A stretch of DNA of 27,059 nucleotides from M0108 sp049654905 (GTDB lineage Bacteria > Pseudomonadota > Gammaproteobacteria > Chromatiales > Chromatiaceae): positions 1 through 27,059 of the forward strand of contig JBASIS010000059.1 of assembly GCA_049654905.1 (NCBI GenBank), written 5' to 3'. A program made the position numbers and the translations under genes. Below are positions 8,201 to 17,000 of the stretch, in pieces (position 1 is the stretch's first letter; each line of letters begins with the position of its first letter). Below the pieces are notes generated by a model. The model worked only from the letters and a program-made list of their open reading frames with translations. It made no database searches and was not told the DNA's origin.

Positions 8201-10275
8201 TCCGCTTCTTCCACTGGGAACTCAACTTCGCGGACATCTTCCGCGGCTGCGGTGGCTTCGATCTGATCCTGGGCAACCCGCCCTGGCTCAAGGTGGAATG
8301 GGAGGAGAAGGGCATCCTCGGCGAGGCGGACCCCAAGATCGCCATCCGCAAGCTGAGCGCGTCTGACCTGGCGAAGAGCCGGGCGGCGCTTTTTGCAGAG
8401 CGGCCGGAGATGCGGGGCCCCTGGCTCGACGAGTTCTGCGAGCAGGCGGGGATGCAGGCGTTTTTGAACGCGGCGCAGAACTATCCGCTGCTTAAAGGCG
8501 TGCAGACCAATCTGTACAAGTGCTTTCTGCCGCAGGCATGGATGGCGAGTAACGCGCAGGGTGTGGCTGGGTTTCTGCATCCGGAAGGGCTTTATGACGA
8601 TCCCAAGGGCGAGGCGTTTCGGGCCGAGGTCTATCCGAGGTTGCGGGGGCATTTTCAGTTTCAAAACCAACGGATGCTTTTCCCAATAGGCCATCGGGTT
8701 AAATTCAGTATCAATATCTATCGATGTCAGTCCAGATCCGATCCAAACTTTGACAGCATCTCCAATCTATTTGCCGCTCGAACGATCGATGCCAGTTATC
8801 ACCATGATGGCCTAGGGTCTGTTGGCGGCATCAAGCATGACCATGGCGAAGATTGGAATGAGGTGGGCCATGCAAGCCGCGTTCTGCATGTCGATAAAGA
8901 CAGATTGGCTTTGTTCGCCAAGCTCTACGATAAAGAAGGAACGCCTGCCGTGGCGGCTCGTTTACCAACGCTGCACGCCGAAGAATTAGTCAATGTCTTG
9001 GAGAAGTTCGCCTCCCAGCCTCGACGGCTGGGTGATCTCAAGGGCGAGTATTTTTCGACGGTGATGTTCGACGAGACCTATGCTCAACGAGACGGCACCA
9101 TTCGACGCGAGACCCACTTTCCCGCCGATGCCAAACATTGGATTCTATCCGGGCCGCATTTCTTTGTCGGCACGCCCTTGTATAAGACACCGCGCGCCGT
9201 CTGTACCGAGAAAGGCCATTACGACTGCCTTGACCTCACCCGATTGCCTGACGATTATCTGCCGCGCACCAACTATGTCCCTGACTGCTCGCTGGCTGAA
9301 TATGCGGACCGGACGCCAAGGGTTCCTTGGGGTGGAGCTGGAGCTGACAGGTCACAACGAGTTACCAGTTATTTTCGATTCATTGCGAGATCTATGCTCA
9401 GCCAGGCTGGTGAGCGGACCTTGATCTCCGGGGTTTTTCCTCCGGGAGTCGGCCATATCGATCCGTGCAATAGCCTGACGTTTGAGAAGCTATCTAATCT
9501 AATCGCTTTCGGGACGGCATCTATAAGCGTTGTAGCTGATTTTTGGGTCAAGACTACAGGAAATCCGCGATTTCGAGACAACCTGGCCCGGTTTATGCCG
9601 GTACCCGAATTGCCATTAATGGCGTATTCCAGATACTTGGCGCTCAATTGTATAACTCAATACTACGCTAACCTCTGGCAATCTTGCTTTGAAGCCGGAT
9701 TCCGCGAACAACGCTGGTCCAGCACGAGCCTCCTGCTGGACCCCGATTTCTTCGCCAACCTCCCCCCCACCTGGCAGCGCCACTGCGCCCTGCGCACCGA
9801 CTACGCACGCCGCCAGGCCCTGGTCGAGATCGACGTCCTGGTGGCCCAGGCCCTGGGTCTGACCCTGGACGAGCTACTGACAATTTACCGAATTCAGTTT
9901 CCGGTGATGCGCCAGAATGAGGCCGACACCTGGTACGACCAGACCGGGCGCATCGTCTTCACCCCGAGCAAAGGCCTGGTGGGCGTGGGCCTGCCGCGCA
10001 AGGCCCGTCAGGCCGACCTCAGGGCCGGCATCTCCTTTGGGCTCCAAACACCGCAACGGCGGGAGCAGGGCATCGCCCTGGGCTGGGAGGAGGTGCGCGA
10101 CCTACCCGCCGGCTGCACCATCACCAAGACCTTCCCTGACGACACCTTGCCCGGCGGCCCGGTGCGGCGCACCCTCGAATACCAGGCCCCCTTTGTCCGC
10201 CCCGATCGCGAGGAGGACTACCGGGTCGCCTGGGCCTTCTTCCAACAGGCTCAAAGCGAGGACGCCCCGGCATGA
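5203..10275 (+). CDS. giant Eco57I/PglX/DrmMI-like N6-adenine DNA methyltransferase
   Basis: The product (1690 aa) is a predicted SAM-dependent DNA adenine methyltransferase that would mark self DNA. A motif X-like YYTPQSL sits at residues 577-583. Motif I is EPAMGSAAF at 611-619, and motif IV is NPPW at 1025-1028. The roughly 405-residue gap between them is large and includes helical inserts. The N-terminal 570 residues contain GLPDLVVLP (120-128) and VLVVGEVEWILID (193-205). These resemble the N-termini of type IIG/Eco57I-like enzymes, where a PD-(D/E)XK domain may sit, but no convincing catalytic set is visible. Residues about 1147-1506 are the likely target-recognition region and have clearly lower GC. 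A conserved tail follows (TWYDQTGRIVFT and SKGLVGVGLPRK). The start has AGGA 6 bases upstream. The 3' end overlaps the PIN gene by ATGA. DrmMI proteins are usually shorter, so this is a long variant. Confidence 0.88.
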   Translation: MDTADKFDVFPGIANESEFYSHHFFAHVFQSRIKDWLQQRAGSEVEADPPAKRLARLAAPFFQHHARYPADERFAAQLQWHRDLHRDLLRALGYVINPEEQEWVGGQPLPVWAQVGKTAGLPDLVVLPAFNPDQRPRYPEQTTDPLDATLDARHFDIEEVPGAYIAKGKKTPRPLAEILSDALFAADHPPRFVLVVGEVEWILIDRFKWPANRFLRFDLTEILGKKAPATLNACYALLHLEALCPEAGEGLLDTLDAESHKHDAGVSEDLKYALRDAIELLGNEAARQLIQEHGYSYTGTLKPLNASQLSTECVRLVYRLIFLFYIEARPELGYVPINRSDVYTRGYSLEHLRDLTLTDLHTTQAQQGGYFDQTLRKLFNLVAAGTAPNRHRAQPVLTGSATLNAFELAPLDSRLFDPASTPLLNKVRFPNHLWQAVLRGLSFAKDPKTRRTRRVSYQALSINQLGAVYEALLSYRGFFAAEDLYEVMPAAKEPTTAAADDETGEGEEGSANEEAYGGTTDLLGNGWFVTRDKIGDYQNGEKVTFTNAEGRKELRVYPKGTFIYRLAGRDRQKSASYYTPQSLTQCLVKYALKELLAGKTADEILTLRVLEPAMGSAAFLNEAVNQLAQAYLERKQQELKRRIPHDQYAQELQKIRMRLADANVFGVDLNPIATELAEVSLWLNAIYGEADEQGRPKPARVPWFGYQLFTGNSLVGARPQVFRASQLNAPRNFRGPDGKSVPNPQCWLHAVPRRLAPVEPRRDDDIYHFLLPDAGMCDYANKAVKEYFGGELDRVKTWKKALLGPFSDLEIRRLRQLSAKIDALWREHAHQLAQDRARTEDSLPVWPDSDEGRISSRASKEAARKAGMLSEDGDIATPYRRLKLVMDYWCALWFWPLAQANALPTRTQWITEVGAILEGNVMDIDEQRELDLAPRPAKVERQYLVPEVQPSLFDDQPGQLPLVAPGAEKTLHDRYGELRIKRLREHFPRVIQVEALATRFRFFHWELNFADIFRGCGGFDLILGNPPWLKVEWEEKGILGEADPKIAIRKLSASDLAKSRAALFAERPEMRGPWLDEFCEQAGMQAFLNAAQNYPLLKGVQTNLYKCFLPQAWMASNAQGVAGFLHPEGLYDDPKGEAFRAEVYPRLRGHFQFQNQRMLFPIGHRVKFSINIYRCQSRSDPNFDSISNLFAARTIDASYHHDGLGSVGGIKHDHGEDWNEVGHASRVLHVDKDRLALFAKLYDKEGTPAVAARLPTLHAEELVNVLEKFASQPRRLGDLKGEYFSTVMFDETYAQRDGTIRRETHFPADAKHWILSGPHFFVGTPLYKTPRAVCTEKGHYDCLDLTRLPDDYLPRTNYVPDCSLAEYADRTPRVPWGGAGADRSQRVTSYFRFIARSMLSQAGERTLISGVFPPGVGHIDPCNSLTFEKLSNLIAFGTASISVVADFWVKTTGNPRFRDNLARFMPVPELPLMAYSRYLALNCITQYYANLWQSCFEAGFREQRWSSTSLLLDPDFFANLPPTWQRHCALRTDYARRQALVEIDVLVAQALGLTLDELLTIYRIQFPVMRQNEADTWYDQTGRIVFTPSKGLVGVGLPRKARQADLRAGISFGLQTPQRREQGIALGWEEVRDLPAGCTITKTFPDDTLPGGPVRRTLEYQAPFVRPDREEDYRVAWAFFQQAQSEDAPA
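8641..9720 (+). other. low-GC segment inside the methyltransferase (likely target-recognition region)
   Basis: By hand count 8641-8880 is 117/240 G+C (49%) and 9481-9660 is 81/180 (45%), against 42/60 (70%) at 7021-7080. The segment lies between the catalytic NPPW block and the conserved C-terminal tail, where target-recognition domains usually sit. A replaced specificity module is the simplest reading. Confidence 0.6.
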
Positions 10276-10754
10276 AGTCCCGCGTCTACATTGAAACCTC
10301 GGTGATCAGCTATCTGGCCGCTCATCCGAGTCGGGATCTGATCGTCGCCGCGCATCAACAAATCAGTCATGACTGGTGGTCGGTGCGTTATGAGTGGGAA
10401 TTGTCGATTTCGGCCCTGGTCATATCGGAGGCCAGGGCTGGAGATTCCGAGGCGTCCAGGCGCCGTCTGGAATTACTGGACGGATTGCCGGCCCTGCACC
10501 TGACCAACGAGGCGCTCGAACTGGCCCAACGATTGCTCGCTGGCGCCGCCCTTCCGGAGAAGGCCAAGGAAGACGCCCTGCACATTGCGGTCGCCGCCGT
10601 GCATGGCACGGACTACCTGTTGACCTGGAACTGCAAGCATATCGCCAATGCCAGCAAGCGCCCCCTGATCGAAACGATCTGCGAGGCGGCGGGCTACCCG
10701 CCGCCCATTATTTGCACCCCCGAAGAGTTGCTTGGAGACCACCATGTGGACTGA
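10272..10754 (+). CDS. PIN-domain protein, VapC-like toxin candidate
   Basis: This 160-residue protein begins with the strand MKSRVYIETSVISYL, typical of PIN-domain nucleases. The first acidic residue is Glu8, where many relatives have Asp. Further candidate metal ligands are Glu53 (in ISEARAG), Glu100/Asp101 (in KEDALHIA) and Asp114 (in GTDYLLTWN). PIN toxins of this kind are metal-dependent RNases. The start overlaps the methyltransferase stop as ATGA at 10272-10275, implying translational coupling. The next small gene overlaps its 3' end, the usual layout of a type II toxin-antitoxin pair, though here the toxin comes first. Its place inside a methylase/helicase operon suggests either a passenger addiction module or a guard that acts when the operon is disturbed. 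Confidence 0.85.
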   Translation: MKSRVYIETSVISYLAAHPSRDLIVAAHQQISHDWWSVRYEWELSISALVISEARAGDSEASRRRLELLDGLPALHLTNEALELAQRLLAGAALPEKAKEDALHIAVAAVHGTDYLLTWNCKHIANASKRPLIETICEAAGYPPPIICTPEELLGDHHVD

Positions 10755-10959
10755 TCCCATCGTTGAAGAACTGCATCGCGTGCGCGAAGCGCATGCCGCT
10801 CGTTTCCACTACGACTTGCAAGCGATTGCCGAGGACCTGCTGAGAACCGAGCGGGAGTGGCCGGGGCCGAAGATCGATCCTCGACCGCATCCACCAGGCA
10901 TCCGACCCAGCGCTGAGCCAGCTCATGAAAAACAACGGGATGCGGAGCACTCGCGGTAA
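10744..10959 (+). CDS. small protein, putative antitoxin of the PIN partner
   Basis: The predicted 71-residue protein starts MWTDPIVEELHRVREAHAA and continues with FHYDLQAIAEDLL. This pattern is familiar from short proteins encoded beside PIN-domain toxins, probably antitoxins lacking a classical DNA-binding fold. The ATG at 10744 is chosen because GGAG at 10735-10738 stands five bases before it; a TTG at 10732 is in frame but has no better site. It overlaps the PIN stop (10752-10754) by 11 bases. The C-terminal 25 residues are proline-rich and low in complexity and may simply be disordered. Function is inferred from position and family resemblance. Confidence 0.65.
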   Translation: MWTDPIVEELHRVREAHAARFHYDLQAIAEDLLRTEREWPGPKIDPRPHPPGIRPSAEPAHEKQRDAEHSR

Positions 10960-11012
10960 GGATATTGACCGGGACCCAATGCCGTTGTTCGAAGGGCGGC
11001 GGTGGCAATTAA

Positions 11013-11054
11013 GGTAATGAATGACCCTCACATGAGGGTAATGAAAGGGGTAAT
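11013..11054 (+). promoter_or_regulatory. palindrome with direct repeats upstream of the giant helicase
   Basis: A perfect inverted repeat, ACCCTCA (11024-11030) and TGAGGGT (11033-11039), is separated by two bases. GGTAATGAA occurs at 11013-11021 and again at 11037-11045, with a third GGTAAT at 11049-11054. The set ends 21 bases before the helicase ATG and fits an operator bound by a dimeric regulator, or a short mRNA hairpin. No clear -35/-10 pair was found. Confidence 0.45.
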
Positions 11055-11075
11055 AACCGATGGGGCCTCGCTGAA

Positions 11076-14000
11076 ATGCTGCCATCACTGGTCGTGGATG
11101 AAGTCCGCCGTGGGGTCGCAGAGACCCTGCGCACCCAGTTCGAGCCCTCCACCGAGCTGTTCCGGGACGGGGTCCGCCGTCTGATCGAGGACCCGAGCTG
11201 GATCAAGGGGCCCTATGTACAGCTTGGCATGCCCTTTGTCTCGGGCTCCCAGGGCAAGGGCTTCTTCCCCGGCTTCGAGACCGAGCACCCGGCCTTTCTC
11301 CATCAGGAACAAGCCTGGCGGCGTTGCGGCGTGCGGCAGGGGTCCACCCTGGTGGTCACGGGCACCGGTTCGGGCAAGACCGAGTGCTTTCTCTACCCGA
11401 TTCTGGAGCACGCCGCCCGAGAGCGGCACCAGAAAAGGCCGGGCATCAAGGCCATCATCATCTATCCCATGAACGCCCTGGCCGACGACCAGGCCAAGCG
11501 TATCGCCGAACTGGTGCACACGACGCCGGCCTTCGCTGGCCTCCGGGCCGGGCTCTTTGTCGGCTCCGGCAAAACCAGGTACCAGCCTGGCAAGGCGGGC
11601 AAGAGCCCCGAACAGGACAGCGTCGCCATGGGGCCGGGGCACCTCATCACCGACAAGGACGTGCTGCGGGACAACCCGCCGGACATCCTGCTCACCAACT
11701 ACAAAATGCTGGATTTCCTGCTGATCCGGCCCAAGGATCAGCCCCTGTGGCGCCGAAACGGGCCGGACACCCTGCGCTACCTGGTGGTGGACGAGCTGCA
11801 CACCTTCGACGGCGCCCAGGGCACGGACCTGGCGATGCTGATCCGCCGCCTGCGTCATCGTCTGCACAGCGACGCGCAACGACTGATCTGCATCGGTACC
11901 TCGGCCACCCTGGGCGATGCCAGCGATACCCGCCCGCTGCGGGAGTACGCTGGTCAGATCTTTGCCACGGCCTTCGATGAAGAGGCGGTGATCATCGAGC
12001 GCCGTCAGGGCTTCGATGCCTTCATCGGCGACCGGGTGGTGGAGCATCTGATTGCCGACGACGAGACGGTGCTGCGGGCGATCCGCCAGCGGACCTACGG
12101 GCGGCCCCAGGAGGCCGTGGCGCAGGTTCTGCCGGCATTCTTCACGGACCCGGAGGTCCTGGCGGCGCTGCTGGCCGGCATCGACACGCCGCTGGGCCGG
12201 GTGCGGCTCGGCGAGGAGCTGAAGAAGCATCTGCTGTTTCAGTCCCTGCTGCGGACCGCCACCCAGGCCCCGGTCACGGTGGCCGAGATCGCGGACAAAA
12301 TCCACCGCACCCTGAGCGCCCGGCTGGTTCCGGAGGCCCGGGCCCTGGTCAGGGCCCTGCTGACCCTGGTGGCCTGGGCCCGGGCGCCTCATGCCGGGCA
12401 GCGGGTGGATGCCCAAACGCCGGTCGGGGAGCTGAGCCACCTGGTGACCCTGCGCGTTCAGCTCTGGCTGCAGGAGTTGCGCCGGGTCCTGGCCACCGTC
12501 AGCCGCGATCCCGCCGAGATCGAGCTGCGCTCCGAGGCCGCGGTGCTGAGTGAGCGCGAGCGGCTGCGCCTGCCGCTGGTCCAGTGCCGCCATTGTCACA
12601 CCACCGGCTGGCTGACCCTGAAGCAGCCCCAGGACAGCCGGGTGGTGAATGCCCCGGAGAAGATCTATGCCAGCTTCTTCGCCCGCTATCCGGATACCTT
12701 CATCGCCCGCGTTTATCCCCGGCCGGAGGCCGAGGGGGCGAGCCAGCGCGCCCTGGTGCCCTTGCTCAGTCACACCCTGTGCGGTCAGTGCGGCCACCTG
12801 GGTAACCCGCGGCTCACCCAGTGCCCACATTGCCAGAGCGACGACGTCTTGCCGGTGCACCTGGCCTGCGCCACCCGCGGCTTGCGGGTGCGGGGGGATC
12901 GCGACGCCGGCCGCGAGGCAAGGGAGGTCGCCGTTCATGACGATACCTGCCCGGTGTGCGGTCAGCGCGGCGGCCAGCTCATCATCGGCGCCCAGACCAC
13001 CAGCCTCGCGGCCCACGCCGTGGAGCGGCTCTGGTCGGCACCCCTCAATGATCACAAGAAGCTGATCCTCTTCTCCGATTCGGTGCAGGACGCCGCTCAC
13101 CGCGCCGGCTACATCGAGTCCAAGACCGAGGGCTACCTGGTGCGCGCGGGCCTCGCCCAGGCCATGGCGACGCTGCCCCTGGTCCTGCCCTGGGACCAGG
13201 CCCTGGATGCCCTCGGCCGCTGCTATCTGGACCCGGCCAGCCCCTTGGCCTTGTCCCCGCGGGACTTCGTCGCGCGCTTCATCCCGCCGACCCTGGAGTG
13301 GCTGCGGGACTGGCGGGAGCTCACCGCCAGGGGCACCCTGGCAACCGGCTCGCGGCTGCCGGAGATGCTTAGCCTGCGGATGCAGTGGCGCGCCATCGAG
13401 GAGCTGGCCCACCGTTCGGATCGGGGTCGGACCCTGAGCCGGGTTGGCATCGCCGTCCTGTTCCCGGCCCTGGCCGATCTGTCGGCCTTGTCGCGGACCC
13501 TGACGCCCGAGTTGCGCCAGGCCGGGGGCGGGCTGGAGGCGCTGACGGAGGAGGGGGTGCTGTTCTGGGCCACGGGTACGGTGCTGATGCTGATTCAGGC
13601 CGGGGCCATCTTCCACCTGGGGCTGGAGCAGGTCGCGGAGACGGGTGATTTCGATCGGTTCCAGTTCACCAAGCCCCGCAGCCACTGGATACCCCATCGT
13701 GGCCGCTCCGAGGCCCCGCGCTTCGTCAGCCGGGAGGCGGGCCGGTACGGATTTCTGCACCTGGAGGAGCGCGACGGCAATCCGCTGCTGCGCTGGGCGC
13801 AGCTCGCCCTGGGCCTATCGCTGTGCTCCCCCGGCATCGTCACCCTGGCCTACGAGGAACTGCTGAAGGCACTCGCGGCGGCTGGCCTGGGGCGGTTCGT
13901 GCAACTGGAGGACAGGGGCAACCGGGCACGGGTGTTTGGCCTGGTCCCGAGCCGGCTGAACCTGTATCGGGGCCTGCGCCGGCTGGTCACCCCCACCGGC

Positions 14001-17000
14001 TCCCAGGCCGTCTGGGTGCCGGAGGATGCCGCCGAGGCCCTGAGCGGGCTGCCCGCCTGGAACAGCCCCGGGGAGACCCTGCGGCCAGAGTCCGTGATCG
14101 GGGAAAACTGGTGGCATGCCCGACTTGCTGGCGGCGATGTCACCCGGGTCATCGCCCATGAGCACACGGGGCTCCTGGAGCGGGACGAGCGGATCGCCTT
14201 GCAGGACCGTTTCATGACCCCCGACGACGCCTGGCAGCCCTGGTTCGAGAACCTGCTCTCGGCAACGCCGACCCTGGAGATGGGCATCAACATCGGCTCC
14301 CTGTCCAGCGTCATGCTGGGGGGCGTGCCGCCGAACCCGGCCAATTTCATCCAGCGCGTCGGCCGCGCCGGGCGCCGGGATGGCAATGCCGCGGTGTTCG
14401 CCATCGCCGATGCCTCCCCGGACGGGCACGATCAGTACTACTTCGCCAATCCTCTGGAGATGCTGAAGGGCGACGTGGAGGCCCCAGCCATCTATCTGAA
14501 CGCCGCCGAGGTGCTGCGCCGTCAGCTCTACGCCTTCTTCTTCGATCATTGGGTCGCCGAGGAAAGCCCGGCCCTGCCCGACAAGCTGAGCGAGGCCCTC
14601 GACCAGGTCGCGAAGCTGGATGGCGATACCAGGCGATTTCCCTTCAACTACCTGGATTTCGTCAACCGCAAGGAGCCTGCCCTCTTCGAGGCCTTTTGCG
14701 GGATGCTGGGCGATGAACTGCGCCCCGAGACGCGGGCGAAGCTGGAGGCCTTCATTACCGGGACGGAACAGCAGAAGAACCTGCGCGCCCGTTTCCTGGC
14801 CTTTTTCGAGGAGACCCATGGGGAGCGCGAATCCTGGAAGAAACGCCGCAAGGCCATCGGCGCCGAGGTCGCCCGGCTCAAGAAGCGCCCCGAGGACGAG
14901 CAGACCCTGGCCGAGATCGACCTGCTGGAAAAGGAGCGCGCTGGACTGGGGCAGCGCATCGCGCAGCTCAACAACGAATACCTGCTGGAGGCCATGACCA
15001 ACGCCGGGCTGTTGCCGAACTACGCCTTCCCCGAGGAGGGGGTGGCGCTGACCACCATCATCCATGGCGCCAAGGCCAGCGGCGAGGAGTATTCGGTGCC
15101 GGTCCACCGCTACAGCCGGCCCGCCCACGCGGCCCTGGCGGAGTTTGCGCCCCGCAACACCTTCTTCGCCCACAAGAGCAAGGTCCAGATCGACCAGATC
15201 GACATGAGCCTGGAGCCGCCGGCCGAGCACCGCTTCTGCGCGAGCTGCCATTTTCTGACCCCGCTCACCGAGCCGGAGGCCAAGGCGGACACCTGTCCCC
15301 ACTGTGGCGACAGTCATTGGGCGGACGGCAGCCAGGTACGGCCCGCGCTGCGTCTGACCCGGGCCGTCGCCAATATCAAGCGAGCGGACAAGACGCGGAT
15401 CACCGAGACCGACGAGGCCCGCAACCCGCGCTTCTATGCCCGCCGCTTGCTGATGAACTTCGCTACCGAGGACGTGCGCAGCGCCTGGACGCTGGAGTCC
15501 GACCAGGCCATCTATGGTTTCGAGTTCATCGTCAAGGCGGCCTTTCACGACCTGAATCTCGGCCAGCCGGCACCCCTGGGGGCCGTCGAGCAGGCGACGC
15601 TGATCGCGGGTGACGATAGCGCCAAGCCCGGATTCTCGCTGTGCAAGAGCTGCGGCATGGTGCAGCCCAGCGGCAAGAACAACCGCGACGAAGCGCGCAA
15701 GCAGGAGCACACCCCGGACTGTCCGGACCGCCACGCCACGGGGAGCGAGCACCTGCTGGACCGGCTCTTCCTGTACCGTCGGTTCGAGTCCGAGTGCCTG
15801 CGCATCATGGTGCCCAAGGGGTTCGGCTCCGGTGAGCGCACCACCTATTCCTTCATGTCGGCGCTGCAACTGGGCCTGCGCAAGCGCTTTGGCGGCAAGG
15901 TGGACCACCTGCGCTTCGAAACCATGTCCGAGGCGGGCTCCGGGGACGGCTCCGGCAAGACCTATATCCTGATCTATGACTCGGTGCCCGGCGGCACCGG
16001 CTATTTGCAGCAGTTGCTGGCGGGTGACGCGGATACCCTGACCGAGGTTCTGGCCGCGGCCCATGCGGTGATCCGGGACTGCGGCTGCAAGGACAGGCCC
16101 AACATGGACGGGTGCTACCAATGCGTGTTTCATTACCGCCAGGGACGGAACCGCCGGCACATCTCTCGCACCGCCGCGCTGGAGATGCTCGATGCCTTGG
16201 TCGAGGGCAACTTCCAGCGCAAGCAGGTGAAATGTCTGTCCGCGATCTATATCAATCCCGACTTCGGCTCCGAGCTGGAGCGACGCTTTCTGCCGGCCCT
16301 GAAGGCGTTGGGCGGACAACTGGATGCGGACAATGCCAGATTTCCCGCCGTGCAGGTCACCCAGGACATCAAGGAGGGCAAGACCGCCTATCTGCTGACG
16401 ACCGGTCCCAGCAAATACTGGGTGGACACCCAGGTGCCTATCGAGGACCTATCCTCGGGACAGATCCTGTGTCAACCCGACTTCGTGATCTCGGCCACCA
16501 AGTCCGCTAGCCCGATGCGGCCGATTGCGGTGTTTGTGGACGGCTGGGAGTTCCACCAGCAGTCCCTGGCGGAGGATGCCCGCAAGCGCGCCACCCTGAT
16601 GCTGCGGGGGGAGTACCGGGTATGGTCGGTGACCTTCGAGGATATCGAGGCGGCACACAAGCTCAAGGGCGGCACCGACCTGGAGAGTCCCTTGAGCCTG
16701 CTCATGACCGAATCCGGTCAGCAGATACCGGTGGATCGCATCCCGCGGATCCCAGCGCACGACCTGAGCTCGAATGGCATCGCCCTCTTGTTGCGGTTGC
16801 TCGGTCAAGCCGATGCCACGGGCCAGGACCCCTTGCTTTGGCTGCAACCGACGGGCCAACATCTGCTGATGCGCAGCGTGCTACGGCCCAACGAAGTGAC
16901 AGCGGTGATCAAGACGCGCGGCACCGAGGTCCTGAGCGCCCTGCCGGAATGGCTCAGGCTGGATGCTCATGCGGTTCATCTGCACAGCCCAGCCAAAGGG

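Noticed and set aside
6985..8694. Antisense open frame of 569 codons in the methyltransferase
   Set aside because: Shadow of the sense gene containing motifs I and IV; no recognisable domain.
11085..13760. Antisense open frame of 891 codons inside the giant helicase
   Set aside because: High-GC coding sequence commonly leaves one antisense frame open. The translation is low in complexity (Gly/Gln/Leu/His rich) with no motif, while the sense strand carries clear helicase motifs.
13815..16319. Antisense open frame of 834 codons
   Set aside because: Same codon-bias shadow. The sense frame has helicase C-terminal, zinc and DUF1998 motifs throughout.
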